A DNA stretch of 64,000 nt. It comes from Brachycybe producta (taxonomy: Eukaryota > Arthropoda > Diplopoda > Playtdesmida > Andrognathidae). The stretch is from assembly GCA_036925085.1 (NCBI GenBank), contig JAUPFP010000144.1, forward strand, positions 92,054 through 156,053, read 5' to 3'. The translations under genes were made by a program, and so were the position numbers. Shown here one piece after another: positions 1-12,100 of this stretch. Position 1 is the stretch's first letter; the number at the start of each line of letters is the position of its first letter. The notes under the pieces were generated by a model, which was not told the DNA's origin, ran no database searches, and saw nothing but the letters and a program-made list of their open reading frames with translations.

Positions 1-223
1 TGAAACCTTAAACGTGAAACCTTAAACGTGTAACCTTAAACGTGAAACTTTAAACGTGAAACCTTAAACGTGAAACCTTAAACGTGAAACCTTAAACGTG
101 AAACCTTAAACATGAAACCTTAAATGTGAAACCTTAAACGTGAAACCTTAAACGTTCAACCTTAAACGTGAAACATTAAACGTTCAACCTTAAACGTTCA
201 ACCTTAAACGTTCAAACTTAAGC

Positions 224-258
224 GTACCAACCTTAAACGTTAAACCTAAACCTTCAAC
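224..258. repeat. GTACC marker: +1 / -1 compensated monomer pair (first of 23)
   Basis: A 15-bp monomer (GTACCAACC form) is followed by a 13-bp one (CGTTAAACCTAAA or CGTTCAACCTAAA) and then CCTTCAACC, so the three together are 42 bp and the register is restored. I located GTACCAACC at 224, 1529, 9353, 11454, 11706, 13807, 14353, 16593, 18665, 19856, 22531, 24828, 26172, 28496, 31731, 35343, 38908, 39843, 40622, 43590, 46109, 49705 and 61841. It is missing from 1.6-9.3 kb and 49.8-61.8 kb. It serves as the best phase marker for the higher-order repeats. GTAC is an RsaI site. Confidence 0.9.
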
Positions 259-1185
259 CTTAAACGTTCAACCTTAAACGTTCAACCTTAAACGTTCAAC
301 CTTAAACGTTCAACCTTAAACGTTCAACCTTAAACGTTCAACCTTAAACGTTCAACCTTAAACGTTCAACCTTAAAATTTCAACCTTAAATGTTCAACCT
401 TAAACGTGACACCTTAAACGTGAAACCTTAAACGTGAAACTTTAAACGTGAAACCTTAAACATTCAACCTTAAACGTTCAACCTTAAATGTTCAACCTTA
501 AACGTTCAACCTTAAACGTTCAACCTTAAACGTTCAACCTTAAACGTGAAACTTTAAACGTGAAACCTTAAACGTTCAACCTTAAACGTTCAACCTTAAA
601 CGTTCAACCTTAAACGTGAAACCTTAAACGTGAAACCTTAAACGTTCAACCTTAAACGTTCAACCTTAAACGTGAAACCTTAAACGTGAAACTATAAACG
701 TTCAACCTTAAACGTTCAACCTTAAACGTTCAACCTTAAACGTGAAACCTTAAACATTCAACCTTAAACATGAAACCTTAAACGTGAAACCTTAAACGTT
801 CAACCTTAAACTTTCAACCTTATACGTTCAACCTTAAACATTCAACCTTATATGTTCAACCTTAAACAATCAACCTTAAACTTTCAACCTTATACGTTCA
901 ACCTTAAACATTCAACCTTATACGTTCAACCTTAAACGTTCAATCTTAAACGTTCAACCTTAAACGTTCAACCTTAAACATTCAACCTTAAATGTTCAAC
1001 CTTAAATGTTCAACCTTAAACGTGAAAAATTAAACATGAAACCTTAAATGTTCAATTTTAAACGTGAAACCTTAAACGTAAAACGTTAAACGTGAAACCT
1101 TAAACATTCAACCTTAAACGTTCAACCGTAAACGTGAAACCTTAAACGTGAAAACTTAAATGTGAAATCTTAAACGTTCAACCTT

Positions 1186-1218
1186 AAACTAAAAAACCTT
1201 AAACTAAAAAACCTTAAA
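1186..1218. repeat. Doublet of the 15-bp CTAAAAAACCTTAAA variant monomer
   Basis: Two adjacent monomers carry CTAAAAAACC in place of CGTTCAACC and are 15 bp instead of 14. The same variant occurs singly near 4940, 10123, 12476, 19490, 22193, 24531, 25848, 28213, 30805, 32331, 33347, 34614 and 42766, usually followed by an AAATGTTC unit. It lacks the CpG. I found none to the right of about 42.8 kb. It marks related higher-order repeat copies. Confidence 0.8.
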
Positions 1219-1789
1219 TGTTCAACCTTAAACGTTCAACCGTAAACGTTCAACCTTAAACGTTCAACCTTAAACGTGAAACCTTCAACGTGAAACCTTA
1301 AACGTGAAAAATTAAACGTGTAACCTTAAACGTGAAACTTTAAACGTGAAACCTTAAACGTGAAACCTTAAACGTGAAACCTTAAACATGAAAAATTAAA
1401 CGTGAAACCTTAAACGTGAAACCTTAAACGTTCAACCTTAAACATGAAACATTAAACGTTCAACCTTAAACGTTCAACCTTAAACGTTCAACCTTAAACG
1501 TTCAACCTTAAACGTTCAAACTTAAACGTACCAACCTTAAACGTTAAACCTAAACCTTCAACCTTAAACGTTCAACCTTAAACGTTCAACCTTAAAATTT
1601 CAACCTTAAACGTTCAACCTTAAACGTGACACCTTAAACGTGAAACCTTAAACGTGAAACCTTAAACGTGAAACTTTAAACGTGAAACCTTAAACGTTCA
1701 ACCTTAAACGTTCAACCTTAAATGTTCAACCTTAAACGTTCAACCTTAAACGTTCAACCTTAAACGTTCAACCTTAAACGTTCAACCTT

Positions 1790-2660
1790 AAACGTTCAAC
1801 CTTAAACGTTCAACCTTAAACGTGAAACCTTAAACGTTCAACCTTAAACGTTAATCCTTAAACGTTCAACATTAAACGTTCCATCTTAAACATTAAACCT
1901 TAAACATTCAACCGTAAATGTTCAACCTTAAACGTGAAACCTTAAACGTTCAACATTAAACGTGAAACCTTAAACGTGTAACCTTAAACGTGAAACCTTA
2001 AACGTGAAACCTTAAACGTGAAACCTTAAACGTTCAACCTTAAATGTTCAACCTTAAACGTTCAACCTTAAATGTGAAAGCTTAAATGTGAAACCTTAAA
2101 CGTTCAACCTTAAACGTTCAACCTTAAACGTTCAACCTTAAACGTTCAACCTTAAATGTTCAACCTTAAACGTTCAACCTTAAACGTTAAACCTTAAACG
2201 TTCAACCGTAAACGTTCAACCTTAAACGTTCAACCTTAAACGTGAAACCTTAAACGTTCAACCTTAAACGTTAATCCTTAAACGTTCAACATTAAATGTT
2301 CCATCTTAAACATTAAACCTTAAACGTTCAACCGTAAATGTTCAACCTTAAACGTGAAACCTTAAACGTTCAACATTAAACGTGAAACCTTAAACGTGTA
2401 ACCTTAAACGTGAAACCTTGAACGGGAAACCTTAAACGTGAAACCTTAAACGTGAAACCTTAAACGTGAAACCTTAAACGTTCAACCTTAAATGTTCAAC
2501 CTTAAACGTTCAACCTTAAATGTGAAAGCTTAAACGTGAAACCTTAAACGTTCAACCTTAAACGTTCAACCTTAAACGTTCAACCTTAAACGTTCAACCT
2601 TAAATGTTCAACCTTAAACGTTCAACCTTAAACGTTAAACCTTAAACGTTCAACCGTAAA
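1790..2660. repeat. Tandem duplication of 420-448 bp
   Basis: A run of rare variants (GTTAATCC at 1850, then TTCAACATTAAA, TTCCATCTTAAA, ACATTAAACC, CCGTAAATG) is repeated from 2270, a shift of exactly 420 bp (30 units). Further right, the AATGTGAAAG variant at 2071 recurs at 2519 (448 bp, 32 units). The second copy has therefore gained two units, in the stretch holding CCTTGAACGGGAAACC. Copies are nearly identical outside that gain. Confidence 0.85.
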
Positions 2661-2950
2661 CGTTCAACCTTAAACGTGAAACCTTAAATGTTCAACCTTA
2701 AACATTCAACCTTAAACGTGAAACCTTGAACGGGAAACCTTAAACGTGAAACCTTAAGCGTGAAACCTTAAACGTGAAACCTTAAACGTGAAACCTTAAA
2801 CGTTCAACCTTAAATGTTAAACCTTAAACGTTCAACCATAAACGTTCAACCTTAAACGTGAAACCTTAAATGTTCAACCTTAAACATTCAACCTTAAACG
2901 TGAAACCTTGAATGGGAAACCTTAAACGTGAAACCTTAAACGTGAAACCT
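2630..2950. repeat. 182-bp duplication marked by CCTTGAACGGG
   Basis: The unusual variant CCTTGAACGGGAAACC is at about 2420 and 2728, and as CCTTGAATGGG at 2910. The last interval is 182 bp (13 units) and the one before is 308 bp (22 units). Flanking units (ATGTTC, CATTC, GTGAAACC) match between the last two copies. The third copy has turned CG into TG within the marker. Confidence 0.75.
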
Positions 2951-3299
2951 TAAACGTGACACCTTAAACGTGAAACCTTAAACGTGAAACTTTAAACGTT
3001 CAACCTTAAACGTTCAACCTTAAACATTCAACCTTAAACGTTCAACCTTAAACGTTCAACCTTAAACAATCAACCTTAAACGTTCAACCTTAAACGTTCA
3101 ACCTTAAACGTTCAACCTTAAACTTTCAACCTTAAACGTTTAACCTTAAACGTTCAACCTTAAACGTTCAACCTTAAACGTTCAACCTTAAACGTTCAAC
3201 CTTAAACGTTCAAAATTAAATGTTCAACCTTAAACGTTCAACCTTAAACGTTAATCCTTAAACGTTCAACCTTAAATGTTCCATCTTAAACAGTAAACC

Positions 3300-4015
3300 T
3301 TAAACGTTCAACCGTAAACGTTCAACCTTAAACGTGAAATCTTAAACATTCAAACATAAACGTGAAACCTTAAACGTGAAACCTTAAACGTGTAACCTTA
3401 AACGTGAAACCTTAAACGTGAAACCTTAAACGTGAAACCTTAAACGTTCAACCTTAAATGTTCAACCTTAAACGTTCCACCTTAAACATGAAACCTTAAA
3501 CATTCAACCGTAAACGTGAAATCTTAAACATTCAAACATAAACGTGAAACCTTAAACGTGAAACCTTAAACGTGTAACCTTAAACGTGAAACCTTAAACG
3601 TGAAACCTTAAACGTGAAACCTTAAACGTTCAACCTTAAATGTTCAACCTTAAACGTTCAACCTTAAACATTCAACCTTAAATGTTCAACTTTAAACATT
3701 CAACCTTAAACGTGAAACCTTAAACGTGAAACCTTAAACGTTCAACCTTAAACGTTCAACCTTAAACGTTCAACCTTAAACGTTCAACCTTAAACGTTCA
3801 ACCTTAAACGTTCAACCTTAAACGTTCAACCTTAAACGTTCAACCTTAAACGTTCAACCTTAAACGTTCAACCGTAAACGTTCAACCTTAAACGTTAACC
3901 CTTAAATGTTCAACCTTAAACGTTCCACCTTAAACATGAAACCTTAAACGTTTAACCGTAAACGTTCAACCTTAAACGTGAAATCTTAAACATTCAAACA
4001 TAAACGTGAAACCTT
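3300..4015. repeat. 182-bp and 462-bp repeats marked by TTCAAACATAAA
   Basis: The variant pair GTGAAATCTTAAA and CATTCAAACATAAA occurs with the second member centred at 3351, 3533 and 3995. The intervals are 182 bp (13 units) and 462 bp (33 units). Downstream units (GTGTAACC, a G run, then a TGTTC unit) follow in the same order each time. The same marker pair returns near 6000, 8880, 10420, 12770, 15825 and 17975, so it is a long-lived component of the left part of the array. Confidence 0.75.
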
Positions 4016-4099
4016 AAACGTGTAACCTTAAACGTGAAACCTTAAACGTGAAACCTTAAACGTGAAACCTTAAACGTTCAACCTTAAATGTTCAACCTT

Positions 4100-4265
4100 A
4101 AACGTTCAACCATAAACGTTCAACCTTAAATGTGAAACCTTAAATGTTCAACCTTAAACGTTCAACCTTAAATGTTCAACCTTAAACGTTCAACCATAAA
4201 CGTTCAACCTTAAATGTGAAACCTTAAATGTTCAACCTTAAACATTCAACCTTAAACGTGAAACC
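4100..4265. repeat. 84-bp duplication of six monomers
   Basis: The order CCATAAA, TTC, TGTGAAACC, TGTTC is repeated with a shift of 84 bp (six units). This is the smallest clear in-register duplication I found that involves several variant units. Confidence 0.65.
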
Positions 4266-4494
4266 TTAAACGGGAAACCTTAAACGTGAAACCTTAAACG
4301 TGAAACCTTAAACGTGAAACCTTAAACGTGAAACCTTAAACGTGAAACCTTAAACGTGAAACCTTAAACGTGAAACCTTAAACGTGAAACCTTAAACGTG
4401 AAACAATAAACGTGAAACCTTAAACGTGAAACCTTAAACGTGAAACCTTAAACGTGAAACCTTAAACGTGAAACCTTAAACGTGAAACCTTAAA
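4257..4494. repeat. Run of 17 consecutive G units
   Basis: Seventeen successive monomers are all of the CGTGAAACC class, with one CGGGAAACC near 4271 and one ACAATAAA end near 4404. T units return at 4495. Such pure G runs are uncommon in this array and recur at a few defined places. Confidence 0.9.
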
Positions 4495-5774
4495 CGTTCA
4501 ACCTTAAACGTGCAACCTTAAACATTCAACCTTAAACGTGAAACCTTAAACATTCAACCTTAAACATGAAACCTTAAACGTGAAACCTTAAACGTTCAAC
4601 CTTAAACGTTCAACCTTATACGTTCAACCTTAAACGTTCAACCTTATATGTTCAACCTTAAACAATCAACCGTAAATTTTTAACCTTATACGTTCAACCT
4701 TAAACGTGAAACCATAAACATGAAACCTTAAACGTTCAACCTTAAACGTGAAACCTTAAACGTAAAACCTTAAACTGAAACCTTAAACGTTCAACCTTAA
4801 ACGTTCAACCTTAAACGTTCAACCTTAAACGTTCAACCTTAAACGTGAAACCTTAAACGTTCAACCTTAAACGTGAAACCTTAAACGTGAAAACTTAAAT
4901 GTGAAATCTTAAACGTTCAACCTTAAACGTTCAACCTTAAACTAAAAAACCTTAAATGTTCAACCTTAAACGTTCAACCGTAAACGTTCAACCTTAAACG
5001 TTCAACCTTAAACGTTCAACCTTAAACGTGAAACCTTAAACGTTCAACTTTAAACGTTCCACCTTAAACGTTCAACCTTAAACGTGATCCTTAAACGTGA
5101 AACCTTAAACGTTCAAACTTAAACGTTCAACCTTAAACGTTCAACCTTAAATGTTCAACCTTAAACGTTCAACCTTAAAACTTCAACCTTAAACGTTCAA
5201 CCTTAAACGTTCAACCTTAAACGTTCAACCTTAAATGTTCAACCTTAAACGTTCAACCTTAAACGTTAAACCTTAAACGTTCAACCGTAAACGTGAAACC
5301 TTAAACGTGAAACCTTAAACGTGAAACCTTAAACGTGAAACCTTAAACGTGTAACCTTAAACGTGAAACCTTAAACGTGAAACCTTAAACGTTCAACCTT
5401 AAAGGTTCAACCTTAAACGTTCAACCTTAAATGTTCAACCTTAAATGTGAAAGCTTAAACGTGAAACCTTATACGTTCAACTTTAAACATTCAACCTTAA
5501 GCGTGAAACCTTAAACGTGAAACTTTAAATGTGAAACTTTAAATGTGAAACCTTAAATGTTCAACCTTAAACATTCAACCTTAAACGTTCAACCTTAAAC
5601 GTTCAACCTTAAATGTTCAACCTTAAATGTGAAAGCTTAAACGTTCAACCTTAAACGTTCAACCTTAAACATTAATCCTTAAACGTTCAACCTTAAACGT
5701 GAAACTTTAAATGTGAAACTTTAAACGTGAAACCTTAAATGTTCAACCTTAAACATTCAACCTTAAACGTTCAA

Positions 5775-5990
5775 CCTTAAACGTTCCACCTTAAACATGA
5801 AACCTTAAACATTCAACCGTAAACGTTCAACCTTAAACGTTCAACCTTAAACGTTCAACCTTAAACATTAATCCTTAAACGTTCAACCTTAAACGTTCAA
5901 CCTTAAACATTAATCCTTAAACGTTCAACCTTAAACGTTCCACCTTAAACATGAAACCTTAAACATTCAACCGTAAACGTTCAACCTTAA
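5775..5990. repeat. 154-bp duplication (11 units)
   Basis: The block with TTCCACCTTAAACATG followed by CATTCAACCGTAAA is found at about 5785 and again at about 5939, a shift of 154 bp. Between the copies are GTTAATCC variants in the same relative order. The second copy continues into the GTGAAATC / TTCAAACATAAA marker pair. Confidence 0.7.
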
Positions 5991-6439
5991 ACGTGAAATC
6001 TTAAACATTCAAACATAAACGTGAAACCTTAAACGTGAAACCTTAAACGTGTAACCTTAAACGTGAAACCTTAAACATGAAACCTTAAACGTGAAACCTT
6101 AAACGTTCAACCTTAAATGTTCAACCTTAAACGTTCAACCTTAAACATTCAACCTTAAATGTTCAACTTTAAACATTCAACCTTAAACATTCAACCTTAA
6201 ACGTGAAACCTTAAACGTGAAAAATTAAACGTTAAACCTTAAACGTTCAACCTTAAACGTTCAACCTTAAATGTTCAACCTTAAACGTTCAACCATAAAC
6301 GTTCAACCTTAAACGTGAAACCTTAAATGTTCAACCTTAAACATTCAATCTTAAACGTGAAACCTTAAACGTGAAACCTTAAACGTGAAACCTTAAACGT
6401 GAAACCTTAAACGTGAAACCTTAAACGTGAAACCTTAAA

Positions 6440-6649
6440 CGTTCAACCTTAAACGTTCAACCTTAAACGTTCAACCTTAAACGTTCAACCTTAAACATTC
6501 AACCTTAAACGTTCAACCTTAAACGTTCAACCTTAAACGTTCAACCTTAAACGTTCAACCTTAAACGTTCAACCTTAAACGTTCAACCTTAAACGTTCAA
6601 CCTTAAACGTTCAACCTTAAACGTTCAACCTTAAACGTTCAACCTTAAA
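6440..6649. repeat. Run of 15 T units
   Basis: Fifteen successive monomers are CGTTCAACCTTAAA with a single CATTC unit. The run is broken by two G units at 6650-6677 and then resumes as the longer T run to the right. Every intact unit in it contains the palindrome AACGTT. Confidence 0.9.
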
Positions 6650-6677
6650 CGTGAAACTTTAAACGTGAAACCTTAAA

Positions 6678-7111
6678 CGTTCAACCTTAAACGTTCAACC
6701 TTAAACGTTCAACCTTAAACGTTCAACCTTAAACGTTCAACCTTAAACGTTCAACCTTAAACGTTCAACCTTAAACGTTCAACCTTAAACGTTCAACCTT
6801 AAACGTTCAACCTTAAACGTTCAACCTTAAACGTTCAACCTTAAACGTTCAACCTTAAACGTTCAACCTTAAACGTTCAACCTTAAACGTTCAACCATAA
6901 TCGTTCAACCTTAAACGTTCAACCTTAAACGTTCAACCTTAAACGTTCAACCTTAAACGTTCAACCTTAAACGTTCAACCTTAAACGTTCAACCTTAAAC
7001 GTTCAACCTTAAACGTTCAACCATAATCGTTCAACCTTAAACGTTCAACCTTAAACGTTCAACCTTAAACGTTCAACCTTAAACGTTCAACCGTAAACGT
7101 TCAACCTTAAA
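6678..7111. repeat. Longest T-unit run seen (31 units)
   Basis: Thirty-one successive T-class monomers have no G unit among them. The only changes are near the 3' part of the monomer: CCATAATCG at 6895 and 7021 (126 bp apart, nine units) and CCGTAAA at 7091. This is the most homogeneous T stretch I noted and suggests recent local amplification. Confidence 0.88.
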
Positions 7112-7640
7112 CGTGAAACCTTAAACGTTCAACCTTAAACGTGAAACCTTAAACGTGTAACCTTAAACATGAAACCTTAAACGTGAAACCTTAAACGTTC
7201 AACCTTAAATGTTCAACCTTAAACGTTCAACCTTAAACGTTCAACCTTAAACGTTCAACCTTAAATGTGAAAGCTTAAACGTGAAACCTTAAACGTTCAA
7301 CCTTAAACGTTCAACCTTAAATGTTCAACCTTAAACGTTCAACCTTAAACGTTCAACCTTAAACGTTAAACCTTAAACGTTCAACCGTAAACGTTCAACC
7401 TTAAACGTGAAACCTTAAACGTTCAACCTTAAACGTGAAACCTTAAACGTGTAACCTTAAACGTGAAACCTTAAACGTGAAACCTTAAACGTTCAACCTT
7501 AAACATTCAACCTTAAACGTTCAACCTTAAACGTTCAACCATAATCGTTCAACCTTAAACATTCAACCTTAAACGTTCAACCTTAAACGTTCAACCTTAA
7601 ACGTTCAACCGTAAACGTTCAACCTTAAACGTGAAACCTT
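7015..7640. repeat. Duplication with a 518-bp shift (37 units)
   Basis: The pair CCATAATCG (7021) and CCGTAAACG (7091) recurs as 7539 and 7609, a shift of 518 bp in both cases. The downstream units (GTGAAACC, TTC, GTGAAACC, GTGTAACC) follow in order. A later marker, CCGTAAA at 7385 and 7917, is shifted by 532 bp, so one unit was gained further right. Confidence 0.82.
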
Positions 7641-7916
7641 AAACGTTCAACCTTAAACGTGAAACCTTAAACGTGTAACCTTAAACGTGAAACCTTAAAC
7701 GTGAAACCTTAAACGTTCAACCTTAAATGTTCAACCTTAAACGTTCAACCTTAAACGTTCAACCTTAAACGTTCAACCTTAAACGTTCAACCTTAAATGT
7801 GAAAGCTTAAACGTGAAACCTTAAACGTTCAACCTTAAACGTTCAACCTTAAATGTTCAACCTTAAACGTTCAACCTTAAACGTTCAACCTTAAACGTTA
7901 AACCTTAAACGTTCAA

Positions 7917-8846
7917 CCGTAAACGTTCAACCTTAAACGAGAAACCTTAAACGTTCAACCTTAAACGTGAAACCTTAAACGTGTAACCTTAAACGTGAAA
8001 CCTTAAACGTGAAACCTTAAACGTTCAACCTTAAATGTTCAACCTTAAACGTTCAACCTTAAACGTTCAACCTTAAATGTGAAAGCTTAAACGTGAAACC
8101 TTATACGTTCAACTTTAAACATTCAACCTTAAGCGTGAAACCTTAAACGTGACACTTTAAATGTGAAACTTTAAACGTGAAACCTTAAATGTTCAACCTT
8201 AAACGTTCAACCTTAAACGTTCAACCTTAAATGTTCAACCTTAAACGTTCAACCTTAAACGTTCAACCTTAAACGTTCCACCTTAAACGTTTAACCTTAA
8301 ACGTTCAACCTTAAACGTTAATCCTTAAACGTTCAACCTTAAACGTTCCACCTTAAACATGAAACCTTAAACGTTCAACCGTAAACGTTCAACCTTAAAC
8401 GAGAAACCTTAAACGTTCAACCTTAAACGTGAAACCTTAAACGTGTAACCTTAAACGTGAAACCTTAAACGTGAAACCTTAAACGTTCAACCTTAAATGT
8501 TCAACCTTAAACGTTCAACCTTAAACGTTCAACCTTAAATGTGAAAGCTTAAACGTGAAACCTTATACGTTCAACTTTAAACATTCAACCTTAAGCGTGA
8601 AACCTTAAACGTGACACTTTAAATGTGAAACTTTAAACGTGAAACCTTAAATGTTCAACCTTAAACGTTCAACCTTAAACGTTCAACCTTAAATGTTCAA
8701 CCTTAAACGTTCAACCTTAAACGTTCAACCTTAAACGTTCCACCTTAAACGTTTAACCTTAAACGTTCAACCTTAAACGTTAATCCTTAAACGTTCAACC
8801 TTAAACGTTCCACCTTAAACATGAAACCTTAAACGTTCAACCGTAA
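7917..8846. repeat. Tandem duplication of 462 bp (33 units)
   Basis: Five rare markers show the same 462-bp shift: CCGTAA at 7917, 8379 and 8841; GAGAAACC at 7939 and 8401; the HindIII-type AAGCTT at 8083 and 8545; GACACTTT at 8151 and 8613. The two copies look identical apart from little or nothing that I could see. This is one of the cleanest recent duplications in the window. Confidence 0.93.
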
Positions 8847-9189
8847 ACGTTCAACCTTAAAAGTGAAATCTTAAACATTCAAACATAAACGTGAAACCTT
8901 AAACGTGTAACCTTAAACTTGAAACCTTAAACGTGAAACCTTAAACGTTCAACCTTAAATGTTCAACCTTAAACGTTCAACCTTAAACGTTCAACCTTAA
9001 ATGTTCAACTTTAAACATTCAACCATAAACATTCAACCTTAAACGTGAAACCTTAAACGTGAAACCTTAAACGTTAAACCTTAAACGTTCAACCTTAAAC
9101 GTTCAACCTTAAATGTTCAACCTTAAACGTTCAACCATAAACGTTCAACATTAAACGTGAAACCTTAAACATTCAACCTTAAACGTTCA

Positions 9190-12100
9190 ACCTTAAACGT
9201 TCAACCTTAAACGTTCAACCTTAAACGTTCAACCTTAAACGTTCAACCTTATACGTTCAACCTTAAACATTCAACCTTATACGTTCAACCTTAAACAATC
9301 AACCTTAAACTTTCAACCTTATACGTTCAACCTTAAACGTTCAAACTTAAACGTACCAACCTTAAACATTAAACCTAAACCTTCAACCTTAAACGTTCAA
9401 CCTTAAACGTTCAACCTTAAACATTCAACCTTAAACGTTCAACCTTAAAATTTAAACCTTAAACGTTCAACCTTAAACGTTCAACCTTAAATGTGAAAGC
9501 TTAAACATGAAACCTTAAACGTTCAACCTTAAACGTTCAACCTTAAATGTGAAAGCTTAAACGTGAAACCTTATACGTTCGACTTTAAAAATTCAACCTT
9601 AAGGGTGAAACCTTAAACGTGACACTTTAAATGTGAAACTTTAAACGTGAAACCTTAAATGTTCAACCTTAAACGTTCAACCTTAAACGTTCACCCTTAA
9701 ACGTTCAACCTTAAACGTTCAACCTTAAACGTTTAACCTTAAACGTTCAACCTTAAATGTGAAAGCTTAAACGTGAAACCTTAAACGTTCAACCTTAAAC
9801 GTTCAACCTTAAATGTTCAACCTTAAACGTTCAACCTTAAACGTTCAACCTTAAACGTTAAACCTTAAACGTTCAACCGTAAACGTTCAACCTTAAACGT
9901 GAAACCTTAAACGTTCAACCTTAAACGTTCAACCTTAAACGTTCAACCTTAAATGTTCAACCTTAATCGTTCAACCTTAAACGTTCAACCTTAAACGTGA
10001 AACCTTAAACGTGAAACCTTAAACGTGAAACTTTAAAAATGAAACCTTAAACGTGAAACCTTCAACGTGAAACATTAAACGTTCAACCTTAAACGTTCAA
10101 CCTTAAACGTGAAACATTAAACTAAAAAACCTTAAATGTTCAACCTTAAACGTTCAACCTTAAACATTAATCCTTAAACGTTCAACCTTAAACGTGAAAC
10201 TTTAAATGTGAAACTTTAAACGTGAAACCTTAAATGTTCAACCTTAAACGTTCAACCTTAAACGTTCAACCTTAAATGTTCAACCTTAAACGTTCAACCT
10301 TAATCGTTCAACCTTAAACATTAATCCTTAAACGTTCAACCTTAAACGTTCCACCTTAAACATGAAACCTTAAACATTCAACCGTAAACGTTCAACCTTA
10401 AACGTGAAATCTTAAACATTCAAACATAAACGTGAAACCTTAAACGTGAAACCTTAAACGTGTAACCTTAAACGTGAAACCTTAAACGTGAAACCTTAAA
10501 CGTTCAACCTTAAACGTGAAACCTTAAACGTGAAACCTTAAACGTTCAACCTTAAACGTGAAACCTTAAACGTGAAACCTTAAACGTTCAACCTTAAACG
10601 TGAAACCTTAAACGTTCAACCTTAAACGTTCAACCTTAAACGTTCAACCTTAAACGTTCAACTTTAAAACTTCAACCTTAAACGTTCAACCTTAAACGTT
10701 CAACCTTAAACGTTCAACCATAAATGTTCAACCTTAAACGTTCAACCTTAAACGTTCAACCTTAAACGTTAAACCTTAAATGTTCAACTTTAAACATTCA
10801 ACCTTAAACATTCAACCTTAAATGTTCAACCTTAAACGTTCAACCTTAAATGTTCAACTTTAAACATTCAGCCTTAAACATTCAACCTTAAACGTGAAAC
10901 CTTAAACATTAAACCTTAAACGTTCAACCTTAAACGTTCAACCTTAAATGTTCAACCTTAAACGTTCAACCATAGATGTTCAACATTAAACGTGAAACCT
11001 TAAATGTTCAACCTTAAATGTTCAACCTTAAACGTGAAACCTTAAACGTGAAACCTTAAACGTGAAACCTTAAACGTGAAACCTTAAACGTGAAATCTTA
11101 AACGTGAAACCTTAAACGTGAAACCTTAAACGTGAAACCTTAAACGTGAAACCTTAAACGTGAAACCTGAAACGTGAAACCTTAAACGTTCAACCTTAAA
11201 CGTTCAACCTTAAACGTTCAACCTTAAACATTCAACCTTAAACGTGAAACCTTAAACATTCAACCTTAAACATGAAACCTTAAACGTGAAACCTTAAACG
11301 TTCAACCTTAAACGTTCAACCTTAAACGTTCAACCTTAAACGTTCAACCTTATACGTTCAACCTTAAACGTTCAACCTTATACGTTCAACCTTAAACAAT
11401 CAACCTTAAACTTTCAACCTTATACGTTCAACCTTAAACGTTCAAACTTAAACGTACCAACCTTAAACGTTAAACCTAAACCTTCAATCTTAAACGTTCA
11501 ACCTTAAACGTTCAACCTTAAACATTCAACCTTAAACGTTCAACCTTAAACGTTCAACCTTAAACGTTCAACCTTAAACGTTCAACCTTAAACGTTCAAC
11601 CTTATACGTTCAACCTTAAACATTCAACCTTATACGTTCAACCTTAAACAATCAACCTTAAACTTTCAACCTTATACGTTCAACCTTAAACGTTCAAACT
11701 TAAACGTACCAACCTTAAACATTAAACCTAAACCTTCAACCTTAAACGTTCAACCTTAAACGTTCAACCTTAAACATTCAACCTTAAACGTTCAACCTTA
11801 AAATTTAAACCTTAAACGTTCAACCTTAAACGTTCAACCTTAAATGTGAAAGCTTAAACATGAAACCTTAAACGTTCAACCTTAAACGTTCAACCTTAAA
11901 TGTGAAAGCTTAAACGTGAAACCTTATACGTTCGACTTTAAAAATTCAACCTTAAGGGTGAAACCTTAAACGTGACACTTTAAATGTGAAACTTTAAACG
12001 TGAAACCTTAAATGTTCAACCTTAAACGTTCAACCTTAAACGTTCACCCTTAAACGTTCAACCTTAAACGTTCAACCTTAAACGTTTAACCTTAAACGTT

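Larger units (their letters stand above)
1..1720. repeat. Partial duplication with a shift of about 1.29-1.30 kb
   Basis: The opening block (GTGTAACC variant at 29-36, then the GTACC marker at 224) recurs at 1319-1326 and 1529. The shift is 1290 at the first marker and 1305 at the second. The excess over 92 units (1288) is 2 bp, which is explained by two 15-bp monomers of the CTAAAAAACC type near 1189 and 1204 lying between the copies. The second copy has one extra monomer. The left edge lies outside the window. Confidence 0.75.
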
